In this document: piece after piece, positions 1-5,528 of the stretch
How the letters are laid out: every line of letters starts with the position of its first letter
Numbering within the stretch: position 1 is the stretch's first letter
Assembly: GCA_024404095.1 (NCBI GenBank)
Contig: JAKSQO010000020.1
Coordinates: forward strand, 1 to 50,844
DNA length: 50,844 bases
Direction: 5' to 3'
From: Clostridia bacterium
GTDB lineage: Bacteria > Bacillota > Clostridia > Oscillospirales > Acutalibacteraceae
Made by a program: the position numbers and the translations under genes
The notes under the pieces: generated by a model
What the model saw: the letters and a program-made list of their open reading frames with translations, nothing else
What the model was told of the DNA's origin: nothing
Databases searched by the model: none

Positions 1-55
1 CTTGTAAAGTACAGTGTTATGCGGGCTTTGGGGTTATTCAGTGGATATTATTTAA

Positions 56-104
56 GTTCGGAAATTCAATATTTTGGTTCGGAATTTCAATATTTCAGTT
101 CGGA
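56..104. repeat. 21-bp-period iteron-like repeats (GTTCGGA)
   Basis: The heptamer GTTCGGA begins at 56, 77 and 98, exactly 21 bp (two helical turns) apart. The first two copies extend to a near-identical 19-bp unit differing at one position. They lie upstream of an AT-rich tandem repeat and a primase-helicase gene, so a replication-initiator or regulator binding array is plausible. This is inference, since no initiator gene is seen here. Confidence 0.5.
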
Positions 105-160
105 GCATAGTCCCGCAAACCCAGTAAAATCAAGGCTTTCAGCCACTTTTAAATCCGTAA

Positions 161-190
161 TAGATATTAATAGATATCAAGAGATATTAA
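161..190. repeat. AT-rich 10-bp tandem repeat, possible unwinding element
   Basis: Three consecutive 10-bp units, TAGATATTAA, TAGATATCAA and GAGATATTAA, run without gaps. Short AT-rich tandem units beside iterons are typical of origin unwinding elements. Their position between the GTTCGGA array and the primase-helicase gene makes an origin possible but unproven. Confidence 0.4.
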
Positions 191-242
191 TATAAGCAGA
201 TGTGCTGTCGCTTGGATGCACAGCACACTGCTCCTTATAAAA

Positions 243-280
243 GAAAAGAAAAAGCCCACCGAATTGCACTTCGATGGACA
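243..280 (-). terminator. Rho-independent terminator for the small minus-strand gene
   Basis: Read on the minus strand, CCATCGAA and TTCGGTGG form a stem with one G-T pair around a short loop, followed by a T-rich tract (TTTTTCTTTTCTTTT). It lies just after the stop of the 56-codon gene at 304-474. Confidence 0.5.
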
Positions 281-303
281 GAGAACTTAATATTGCAAAG
301 AAT

Positions 304-474
304 TTATTCACCGTACTTTTTCCTCAGACCGTCAAAAACATCCTTGCTGTCGTGAAGAATGCCGTTGTTTTTGAGGTCGGCTTCCGATGTCGATATAGCA
401 AAATCTGTTGCACTGTTTTCCGTTGCTTTTGAAAAGCTTTCAGTGTTGTGTAAATCAGCTGTTGTTATCGGCAT
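304..474 (-). CDS. small acidic hypothetical protein (56 aa)
   Basis: A complete 56-codon frame begins ATG at 474 with a GGAG ribosome site about 8 nt upstream and ends TAA at 304. The product starts MPITTADLHN and ends VFDGLRKKYGE. It is rich in Ser, Thr, Asp and Glu, with no signal peptide, membrane segment or Cys pair. A hairpin with a T-tract follows it. I do not recognise the family. Small proteins with a similar charged C-terminal tail are common on mobile elements, sometimes as antitoxins, but there is no toxin gene beside it. The start and terminator make a real gene likely; the function is unknown. Confidence 0.55.
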   Translation of the reverse strand: MPITTADLHNTESFSKATENSATDFAISTSEADLKNNGILHDSKDVFDGLRKKYGE

Positions 475-541
475 ACTTATCACTCCGTTAAATCATTGTA
501 ACATTATTATATACAAATTTAAAAATAAAATCAAATAAAAA

Positions 542-629
542 TGTCATTGCGAGCGAAGCGTGGCAATCCAGACAATGCGTTTCAAGTAAGTGTAGACTGC
601 CGCAGTCGTTACACTCCCTCGCAGTGACA
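542..629. repeat. MITE-like imperfect palindrome (TGTCATTGCGAG ends)
   Basis: The ends TGTCATTGCGAG (542-553) and CTCGCAGTGACA (618-629) are inverted copies with one mismatch, and the interior contains GCGAAGCGTGGCAATCC-type sequence. This matches the widespread bacterial palindromic repeat of the TGTCATTGCGAG type found between genes. It has no coding capacity and sits directly upstream of the primase-helicase ribosome site, so it may affect that gene's expression. Confidence 0.6.
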
Positions 630-656
630 AATTAAATAATAGAAAGGAATTTAATT

Positions 657-2621
657 TTGAATATTAAAAACCAAGTTTTAAAAAGACAAACTGAATTACT
701 CACAAAAGACAAGTGCGGGCGTGGATATGTCTGCCCTCTGTGTGGCAGCGGCACAGGCTCGAAAGGCACAGGCATGACAACAAAAGACGGTGTGCATTAC
801 ACCTGTTTCGCCTGTGACGGAATACATAACGATGATATTTTTGAAATCATCGGCAAGCAATTTGAATTGAAAAGCTTTCCCGAAAAGCTTAAAAAATGTT
901 GTGAGCTTCTCGGCATTCCGTATAAGTCAGAGCCTGAACCGCTCGTATTTGATGCTCCGCCTTTGCCGACAGATGACGATGCTCCGCCCGAGGTCAGAGC
1001 TCCTCGGGTCGAGTCAGACTTTGCTGTGTATTACAAACAGGCGGCAGAACGCATCAACGACACCGAATACCACCGTGGTCTGTCTGCTGAAACACTCGCA
1101 AAGTTTCGTATCGGCTACGACAGCTCGTGGGTGAATCCGAAGAAGCCAAAAGCGAAACCATCCAAAAGATTGATTATCCCTGTCACCGATGAAAGCTATC
1201 TTGCACGCAGCACCGACAGTGATGATGAATACTCCAAAATCTTTATCGGGCGCAAGGATTTCTTTAATTTTGCGTGCATCGACACTGCCGAAGAGCCTGT
1301 ATTCATAGTTGAAGGTGAGCTTGATGCACTCAGCATTATTGATGTCGGCGGTCAGGCTGTGTCCCTCTCGGGGCTTGCGAATGTCAATGCTTTTCTCAAA
1401 AGGCTTGACGGTCATAAGCCTGCCTGTCCGATGATTATCGCCCTCGACAATGAGGACAAGCCGAACGTCAGAAAGGCCACCGAAAGCCTGCAGAAAGGCC
1501 TTGAAGAAATAGGTATACTCTCTGTTGCCGTTCAGCCTTACGGCGATTGTAAAGACGCCAATGAAACCTTGTGCAGCGACAGGGCTCTGTTTTCCGAGCG
1601 CATAAAATCGGCAATTTCATCTGCCAGAAGCTATTCTCCCGACGATAAATTCAAGGCAGGCAAAACTGCCGCAGAGCTTGTTGAAAGGTTTAATACCGCC
1701 ACGGTTTCAGCCGTCTGCTATCCAACAGGCTTCTCGAAAATTGACAAGGTGCTTGACGGCGGTCTGTATCGTGGTCTTTATACAATAGGCGCAATTTCCG
1801 CTCTCGGTAAGACTACACTCTGTCTGAACCTTGCCGACAACATTGCACAGTCGGGTACTGATGTGCTGTTCTTCTCGCTTGAAATGGATTCAGCGGAGCT
1901 TGTCGCCAAATCACTCAGCCGTATCTCTTATCAGGAACTTCACAAGCCTAAAACTACCCGTGATATTCTTTCCCGAACGAGCCATCTTTCCGATGAGGAT
2001 AAGGCGACGCTTCTTGCGTGTGCGACTATTTATTCAGAGCGTATCGGCGAGCATCTGTTCATCATTGAGGGTATGGGTAAGATGGGCGTAAAGGAAGTTC
2101 GTGCCGCTGTCGAAAAGCACATTGACATCACAGGCAAGCCGTGTGTCGTGTTCGTCGATTATCTTCAGATTATGGAGCCGATGGACATCAGAGCCACTGA
2201 CAAGCAGAATACTGACCAGGCTGTTAAACAACTGAAAATCATGAGCCGTGATTTGAATATCCCCGTTATTGCAATCAGCTCGTTCAACCGTGAAAATTAC
2301 GAATCCCCTGTGTCGCTTGCGAGCTTTAAGGAGAGCGGTGCGATTGAGTACAGCTCGGATTGTCTTGTCGGTATGCAGTACTCGGGAATCGACTACTGTC
2401 CCGACGAAAAAAAGGAAGACCGTACGAAGCGTATTCTTGAACTGCACAAAACCAACGAAATGCTTGCCCGTGAGGGTAAGGAAATCAAAATCGACTTCCG
2501 TGTTCTGAAAGAACGCCACGGCAGTAAGGGTACGGCTGTGCTTGATTTCTGCCCGAAATTCAATAGCTTCCGTGAAGAGAAAGAGGCCGAACCGCTGGCG
2601 TTTGAAGAATTGGACTTCTGA
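657..2621 (+). CDS. bifunctional DNA primase-helicase (CHC2 zinc finger, Toprim, DnaB-like)
   Basis: This 654-residue protein combines primer synthesis and DNA unwinding, as in T7 gp4 and many phage or plasmid replication genes. A zinc ribbon near residues 25-55 (CPLCGS and CFACDG) is followed by a Toprim domain with VFIVEGELDALSI around residue 215. The DnaB/RecA-like half has Walker A ISALGKTT near residue 380 and Walker B VFVDYLQIM near 495. The start is a TTG at 657, preceded by AGAAAGGAA. It stands alone between a MITE-like repeat and a decayed recombinase gene, which suggests a remnant replication module of an older element. Its codon use is more GC-rich than that of the neighbouring small genes. 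The function is well supported; which element owned it is inferred. Confidence 0.88.
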   Translation: MNIKNQVLKRQTELLTKDKCGRGYVCPLCGSGTGSKGTGMTTKDGVHYTCFACDGIHNDDIFEIIGKQFELKSFPEKLKKCCELLGIPYKSEPEPLVFDAPPLPTDDDAPPEVRAPRVESDFAVYYKQAAERINDTEYHRGLSAETLAKFRIGYDSSWVNPKKPKAKPSKRLIIPVTDESYLARSTDSDDEYSKIFIGRKDFFNFACIDTAEEPVFIVEGELDALSIIDVGGQAVSLSGLANVNAFLKRLDGHKPACPMIIALDNEDKPNVRKATESLQKGLEEIGILSVAVQPYGDCKDANETLCSDRALFSERIKSAISSARSYSPDDKFKAGKTAAELVERFNTATVSAVCYPTGFSKIDKVLDGGLYRGLYTIGAISALGKTTLCLNLADNIAQSGTDVLFFSLEMDSAELVAKSLSRISYQELHKPKTTRDILSRTSHLSDEDKATLLACATIYSERIGEHLFIIEGMGKMGVKEVRAAVEKHIDITGKPCVVFVDYLQIMEPMDIRATDKQNTDQAVKQLKIMSRDLNIPVIAISSFNRENYESPVSLASFKESGAIEYSSDCLVGMQYSGIDYCPDEKKEDRTKRILELHKTNEMLAREGKEIKIDFRVLKERHGSKGTAVLDFCPKFNSFREEKEAEPLAFEELDF

Positions 2622-2623
2622 TG

Positions 2624-2862
2624 TCAGAACCGTATGTAATGCTCTGCCACCACATTTATCCTCGAATGCCCTAAGGCTTCGCTGACTTCAAGCAAGGCTT
2701 TTTTGTCAAACTTTTTACCCTTGTCGGCACCACGGCAGATGTACACCTCACTCCTGTACATCCTGCCTGTGCCTTTATTCACACGGTCATAAGGAATTTT
2801 GTAAAGCGGTCGTGCAATTTGTTTGTAATAGTCAGAGGCATATTCCGAGCTATCGCTGACCT
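2624..2862 (-). pseudogene. C-terminal remnant of a tyrosine recombinase (integrase)
   Basis: Read on the minus strand from about 2862, the frame gives SEYASDYYKQIARPLYKI and ends ALGHSRINVVAEHYIRF before the stop at 2624. The segment LGHSRINVVAEHYIR matches the final catalytic block of tyrosine recombinases: the LGH histidine box, then a terminal Tyr. The R and HxxR boxes and all upstream sequence are missing. It overlaps an XRE-type frame (2779-2946) in another phase, so a deletion has fused two genes. It is probably what remains of the integrase of the older element that ends at the 21-bp tRNA-Trp copy at 3569. Confidence 0.6.
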
Positions 2863-2946
2863 GTCAAGGCCAAGTGCGTCCGCTACCTGCTGTTGAGTTA
2901 ATCCTGCATCTTGTCTTGCTCTTTTAAAATTTTCAGAAAATGACAT
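2779..2946 (-). pseudogene. truncated XRE-family helix-turn-helix regulator (55 aa frame)
   Basis: The frame begins MSFSENFKRARQDAGLTQQQ, a typical XRE/Cro helix-turn-helix start, and continues VADALGLDRSAIAR, exactly the recognition-helix region. Then similarity stops, and the last 20 or so residues come from reading recombinase sequence out of frame. The ATG at 2946 faces the XRE gene at 3065 across an operator-like inverted repeat. The intact ancestor was probably a repressor in a divergent pair. A 55-residue HTH-only product may still be made and bind DNA, but this looks like a deletion product. Confidence 0.6.
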
Positions 2947-2975
2947 TATCAACCATTCCTATCAATCAACTTAAT

Positions 2976-3051
2976 ATTGACCAGTATAGCGGACAATATT
3001 TTAAATAATAATATCATAAAATTATCTTGGTTGCAACCTATACTGGTCAAT
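2976..3051. promoter_or_regulatory. 14-bp inverted-repeat operator in a divergent promoter region
   Basis: ATTGACCAGTATAG at 2976-2989 is repeated as a perfect inverted copy, CTATACTGGTCAAT, at 3038-3051. The AT-rich space between holds the presumed promoters of the divergent XRE genes. The arms lie near the starts at 2946 and 3065, which fits autorepression by the XRE protein. Confidence 0.65.
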
Positions 3052-3064
3052 CAGGAGTGATGTT

Positions 3065-3304
3065 ATGGAACAGAAAATCAGAAGAGATTTGAATATGGGT
3101 GACAATCTGCGCAAACTGCGAAATCAGAAAGACATATCACAGGAAAAGCTTTGCGTTGAGTTACAAAGACGTGGATGTGATATCGGCAGAACCACTTATG
3201 CCAAATATGAAGCAGGTGAGCTGAACATCAAGGTAAGTGTATTGATTCAGCTAAAGGACTTCTATGGTTGCTCTTATGATGAATTCTTTGAAGGATTGTC
3301 ATAA
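3065..3304 (+). CDS. XRE-family transcriptional regulator (79 aa)
   Basis: This single-domain helix-turn-helix protein shows the XRE pattern LRKLRNQKDISQEKLCVEL followed by the recognition-helix region RTTYAKYEAGELNIKV. It ends with the usual YGCSYDEFFEG tail of phage and ICE repressors. GGAG lies 8 nt before the ATG. It is transcribed away from the broken minus-strand XRE frame, with a 14-bp inverted repeat between them, and is followed by a strong terminator. It probably represses its own or the opposite promoter in the older element. No partner gene remains next to it, so its present target is unclear. Confidence 0.8.
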   Translation: MEQKIRRDLNMGDNLRKLRNQKDISQEKLCVELQRRGCDIGRTTYAKYEAGELNIKVSVLIQLKDFYGCSYDEFFEGLS

Positions 3305-3357
3305 TTGGTATATTAATATAAAAAATGATAATAAAAGGTTAAGTCCATACAATGAAA

Positions 3358-3405
3358 ACAACCCCGATAACTCGTTCAGATCCGAGTTGTCGGGGGCTGT
3401 TTTTA
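3358..3405 (+). terminator. strong Rho-independent terminator after the XRE gene
   Basis: CCCCGATAACTCG (3362-3374) pairs with CGAGTTGTCGGGG (one G-T pair) and is followed by GCTGTTTTT. Flanking A-rich sequence on the left extends the stem. It closes the 3065-3304 transcription unit. Confidence 0.8.
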
Positions 3406-3415
3406 GACTAAATTT

Positions 3416-3470
3416 TGACGCAAAAATCTGACGCAAAAATTGTTCTGACGCAAGTTTTTGACACAAAAAA
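3416..3470. repeat. four TGACGCAAAAA-type direct repeats
   Basis: Units start at 3416, 3429, 3446 and 3459: TGACGCAAAAAT twice, then TGACGCAAGTTT and TGACACAAAAAA. The spacing is 13, 17 and 13 bp. They lie about 100 bp inside the 21-bp tRNA-Trp copy at 3569, where a tyrosine integrase would place its arm-type sites. They differ from the TTAGGA repeats of the neighbouring element, as expected for a different integrase. Confidence 0.45.
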
Positions 3471-3568
3471 TGCGAATATAATGCTAAAATGCAAATAAAA
3501 ACGAACAATGTGAAAAAACAAAAAAACGCCCGAAACCCTTGATAATCAAGGCTTTCAGGCATTTTGCA

Positions 3569-3589
3569 TGGCAGGGGCAGAAGGACTTG
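3569..3589. repeat. partial third copy of the tRNA-Trp attachment sequence (21 bp)
   Basis: TGGCAGGGGCAGAAGGACTTG is identical to the first 21 bp of the 45-bp repeat at 3737 and 24538. It is preceded by a hairpin (CCTTGATAATCAAGG, 3537-3551) very like the one before the 24538 copy. It looks like the junction left by an older integration at the same tRNA gene, 168 bp from the present left end. Confidence 0.65.
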
Positions 3590-3697
3590 GTCTCGCCTGT
3601 CGGCTCGGTCGGTGCTTCTGCCTTCGGCAGAGGTCTCCACTGGAGACCCGCACCCCACGACACGCTCCGCGTGCCTCGGTTTATATTTGTTTCTCTG
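3590..3697. other. GC-rich, palindrome-rich block between two tRNA-Trp 3'-end copies
   Basis: No convincing gene is visible. The block contains the hairpin GGTCTCCACTGGAGACC and a CTGCCTTCGGCAG hairpin. It also holds CCGCGTGCC, which is complementary to GGCACGCGG inside the 45-bp repeat just downstream. Its composition is unlike the AT-rich DNA on both sides. The origin is unknown; it could be foreign DNA trapped between successive integrations. Confidence 0.4.
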
Positions 3698-3738
3698 CAA
3701 AACAAAACGGATACCTTTCGGCATCCGTTTCTGTTTTG
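3698..3738. terminator. bidirectional hairpin abutting the left attachment site
   Basis: AAACGGATACC (3705-3715) pairs with GGCATCCGTTT (3720-3730) around a TTTC loop, with one mismatch. Outer CAAAAC and GTTTTG add to the stem, and A- and T-rich runs flank it on both sides. The right arm touches the first bases of the 45-bp repeat. It probably insulates the element from outside transcription. Confidence 0.55.
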
Positions 3739-3781
3739 GCAGGGGCAGAAGGACTTGAACCCTCGGCACGCGGTTTTGGAG
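3737..3781. repeat. attL: left 45-bp direct repeat of the integrative element
   Basis: These 45 bp are identical to 24538-24582, which is the 3' part of tRNA-Trp from the CCA end into the anticodon loop. After 3781 the sequence diverges from the tRNA gene, so this is an attachment-site duplication and not a tRNA gene. The DNA between the two repeats carries integrase and excisionase genes at the right end. Confidence 0.9.
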
Positions 3782-4176
3782 CGGCTATATATAGTGTTTG
3801 TTTGTTGTTATTACACATTATATGGTGTTATTTAGTACTTTTTGTTGTACTTTCCTAACAAAAGACAACACTAAAAAGTACACCATAACATACCCCAAAA
3901 CCATATAAAATATGTTTTTTTCAGGAAGTATTAGGAAAATGTTAGGAAGCATGTTAGGAAAGATAAGGTAAAATTGCGTTAGGCTTGTCAAAAAATCACT
4001 TAAAAGGTTACGGTCCGAGACAAGCCTAATTATGCGATTTTGATATTTGTAAAATTAACCACCCTCCTTACAAAAGCTGGACATTATACGAACTGAATTA
4101 TCCGGAAAAGCGATTTTATATGAAATAGACTTAAACAAAATATAATCTTTGATTCCAAAATTCGCACAATTAACAA
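3782..4176. other. left-end noncoding region of the element
   Basis: About 400 AT-rich bases have no supportable gene. They contain an imperfect palindrome around 3819-3892 (TATGGTGT and ACACCATA arms), an inverted TTTCCTAA copy at 3851-3858, and the three TTAGGAA integrase-arm candidates at 3931-3960. At 4055-4072 there is a segment resembling the left arm of the tnpV leader hairpin, without a matching right arm. Confidence 0.5.
3931..3960. repeat. left-end TTAGGA triplet, candidate integrase arm sites
   Basis: TTAGGAA starts at 3931, 3942 and 3954, 11 and then 12 bp apart. The same hexamer triplet with the same 11/12 spacing and orientation lies at the right end (24464, 24475, 24487). Short direct repeats at both ends of an element near the core site are the expected layout of arm-type sites for a Tn916/lambda-like tyrosine integrase. 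Confidence 0.65.
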
Positions 4177-4221
4177 ACCTCCATGAAATTGGTACAATTA
4201 AGTCACCAAATTCAAGGAGGT
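4177..4221 (+). promoter_or_regulatory. leader hairpin enclosing the tnpV ribosome-binding site
   Basis: ACCTCCATGAAATTGGT (4177-4193) can pair with ACCAAATTCAAGGAGGT (4205-4221) at 15 of 17 positions around an 11-nt loop. The right arm contains the AAGGAGG ribosome site of tnpV. A second copy with the same architecture precedes the truncated tnpV at 6550. Confidence 0.65.
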
Positions 4222-4227
4222 ATTTTT

Positions 4228-4581
4228 ATGGAAATCACATACACAAAAATCGGAGATTATCTTATACCCGATTTAACATTACCGCTCGAAAAAGAGCAAA
4301 GACCAATCGGTGTATGGGGCAAAAGACACAAGCGTTATCTTATGGATCATAAGAAAGCAATTTTTACAATTATGCAGATGAACGGTACATTACAGACTTA
4401 CCTCGCCGATCTGAATGAGCAGGCGGAAGATATGTTTCTTCGGCTCGTAAAGGATTTGGCAAAATCCGAAGGCGTAACCGAGCAGCTCAAATCGGAAAAT
4501 CAGATGGAGTGGGTCGGAAGAATGAATAATATCCGCAGTCGTGTGACTGAAATGATAAACGAGGAGTTGATTTATGTATGA
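4228..4581 (+). CDS. tnpV: TnpV family transposon-encoded protein (117 aa)
   Basis: The product begins MEITYTKIGDYLIPDLTLP and ends SRVTEMINEELIYV, the signature of the TnpV family carried by Tn4451-like and other clostridial mobile elements. The molecular role of TnpV is not established. ATG at 4228 is chosen over upstream frames because AAGGAGG lies 7 nt before it. The ribosome site sits in a leader hairpin, so translation may be gated. The stop overlaps the start of the next gene (ATGA), giving a coupled pair. A second, truncated copy lies at 6550. The length is normal for the family. Confidence 0.8.
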   Translation: MEITYTKIGDYLIPDLTLPLEKEQRPIGVWGKRHKRYLMDHKKAIFTIMQMNGTLQTYLADLNEQAEDMFLRLVKDLAKSEGVTEQLKSENQMEWVGRMNNIRSRVTEMINEELIYV

Positions 4582-4883
4582 AATCCATTCTTGAAGAAAT
4601 ACAAATCGGCAATGCTTCTGAAATTGATGCTTTTGTTCTGCAGAGTGAAGAATATCGTAAGTGCTTATCTGATGTGTGCTGTTCACGAGCAAACCTTGAA
4701 TATGATTTAACAGAATCACAACTCCGAGAGTTAAAGCAATATAATGAGAGTATTGTTAAAATGCGTTCTGTTGCTGAAATTGAAGCATTTCGTCTCGGTA
4801 TGATTATTGGAACCAATCTAAACAAGGAACAGCACTTTATTTTATCAGATAAACTTTTGACTATACCCGATAAGGTATATTGA
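4578..4883 (+). CDS. DUF6809-like protein (101 aa)
   Basis: The product starts MKSILEEIQIGNASEIDAFV and contains RSVAEIEAFRLGMIIGTNL. I associate this pattern with the DUF6809 family of small helical proteins found next to tnpV on Firmicute elements. It overlaps tnpV by 4 bp (ATGA), so the two are translationally coupled. It is predicted soluble, mostly alpha-helical, with no recognised catalytic motif. The function is unknown; by context it is an element-borne accessory protein. Its last codons overlap the first of three operator-like repeats of the following hip operon. Confidence 0.6.
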   Translation: MKSILEEIQIGNASEIDAFVLQSEEYRKCLSDVCCSRANLEYDLTESQLRELKQYNESIVKMRSVAEIEAFRLGMIIGTNLNKEQHFILSDKLLTIPDKVY

Positions 4884-4965
4884 GGATTTGCCATCAATCA
4901 GTTATACCCGTTAGGGACTTATTTTATAAAAATATATTGACAATATACCCTATAGGGTGTAATAT
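4862..4965 (+). promoter_or_regulatory. hip operon promoter with three 41-bp-spaced operators
   Basis: TTGACA (4937-4942) and TAATAT (4960-4965) are separated by 17 bp. The spacer holds the perfect palindrome ACCCTATAGGGT (4947-4958). Two weaker copies lie upstream: TATACCCGTTAGGGA around 4903-4917 and TATACC..GGTATA at 4862-4879. The three centres (4870.5, 4911.5, 4952.5) are exactly 41 bp apart. This fits cooperative HipB autorepression from multiple operators. Confidence 0.75.
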
Positions 4966-4998
4966 ATGCGTATAATTCGTTTGTTGGAGGATACAATA

Positions 4999-5199
4999 AT
5001 GAGTGCAATCTCTGAATTTATAAAAGAAAATCGGAAAAAGGCAGGTCTTACACAGGAAGAATTTGCCCTGCGTTCAGGGCTCGGTCTTCGATTCGTTCGT
5101 GAGCTGGAACAAGGCAAAGAAACCGTCCGTATGGATAAAGTGAATCAGGCTCTGGCGATGTTTGGTGCTGAAGCCGTACCGGGAAGGATTGATAAATAA
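4999..5199 (+). CDS. hipB: HipB-like XRE antitoxin/repressor (66 aa)
   Basis: This XRE protein contains ENRKKAGLTQEEFALRSGLG and RFVRELEQGKETVRMDKVN, the pattern of HipB/y4mF-type antitoxin regulators. It should bind the ACCC-N4-GGGT operators in its own promoter and hold the kinase in check or repress its synthesis. ATG at 4999 is chosen over the in-frame start 33 nt upstream because GGAGG lies just before it and the promoter -10 box covers the upstream start. It overlaps the next gene by one base (TAATG). Together with the split HipA-like genes it forms a three-gene HipBST-type locus. Confidence 0.85.
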   Translation: MSAISEFIKENRKKAGLTQEEFALRSGLGLRFVRELEQGKETVRMDKVNQALAMFGAEAVPGRIDK

Positions 5200-5528
5200 T
5201 GAGTGCTTTCAGAACAGCATATGTTTATGTCAGAAATATCTTCGCAGGTACATTAAAAGAAACAGATGCCGGATATTCTTTTATTTATGATTATAATTAC
5301 CTGAACAGCGAACACCCATCCTCTGTCAGCTTAACATTGCCTTTACGCACCGAGGAATATACATCAAAAACTTTGTTTGCTTTCTTCGACGGTCTGATTC
5401 CCGAAGGCTGGCTTCTTGATATTGTAAGCAAGAACTGGAAGATCAATCCGAAGGATCGTTTCGGATTGTTGCTTGTTGCGTGTAAAGATCCTATTGGTAA
5501 TGTTTGCATTAAGGAGGTGCAGGAATGA
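5199..5528 (+). CDS. hipS: HipS-like protein: stand-alone HipA N-terminal subdomain (109 aa)
   Basis: The protein corresponds to the N-terminal subdomain of HipA: AYVYVRNIFAGTLKE, then SVSLTLPLR, then FFDGLIPEGWLLD and KDRFGLLLVACKDPIGNV. In single-chain HipA these residues are fused to the kinase. Here the gene ends and the kinase starts in an overlapping ATGA. That is the layout of HipBST systems, in which HipS acts as the antitoxin for the kinase HipT. An AAGGAGGTG ribosome site for the kinase lies inside its last codons. Length and position agree well with HipS; the antitoxin role is inferred from the family. Confidence 0.8.
   Translation: MSAFRTAYVYVRNIFAGTLKETDAGYSFIYDYNYLNSEHPSSVSLTLPLRTEEYTSKTLFAFFDGLIPEGWLLDIVSKNWKINPKDRFGLLLVACKDPIGNVCIKEVQE

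Noticed and set aside
56..190. CRISPR-like repeats
   Set aside because: Repeat units are only 7-19 bp with no unique spacers of constant length and no cas genes anywhere in the window.
1014..1415. 133-codon minus-strand frame inside the primase-helicase
   Set aside because: Shadow of the zinc-ribbon/Toprim gene with no start signals.
3299..3769. Minus-strand frame of 156 codons over the left element boundary
   Set aside because: It runs through a terminator, repeats, the GC-rich palindromic block and attL, has no ribosome site and no family pattern.
3737..3781. A second tRNA-Trp gene at the left end
   Set aside because: Only the 3' 45 bp are present; the 5' half, including most of the anticodon stem and the D-arm, is missing.
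3539..3858. Three overlapping plus-strand frames across attL
   Set aside because: They read through tRNA-derived and palindromic sequence; open only because of GC-rich composition.
4390..4897. Minus-strand frames over tnpV and the DUF6809 gene
   Set aside because: They are antisense to better-supported coupled genes and lack ribosome sites.
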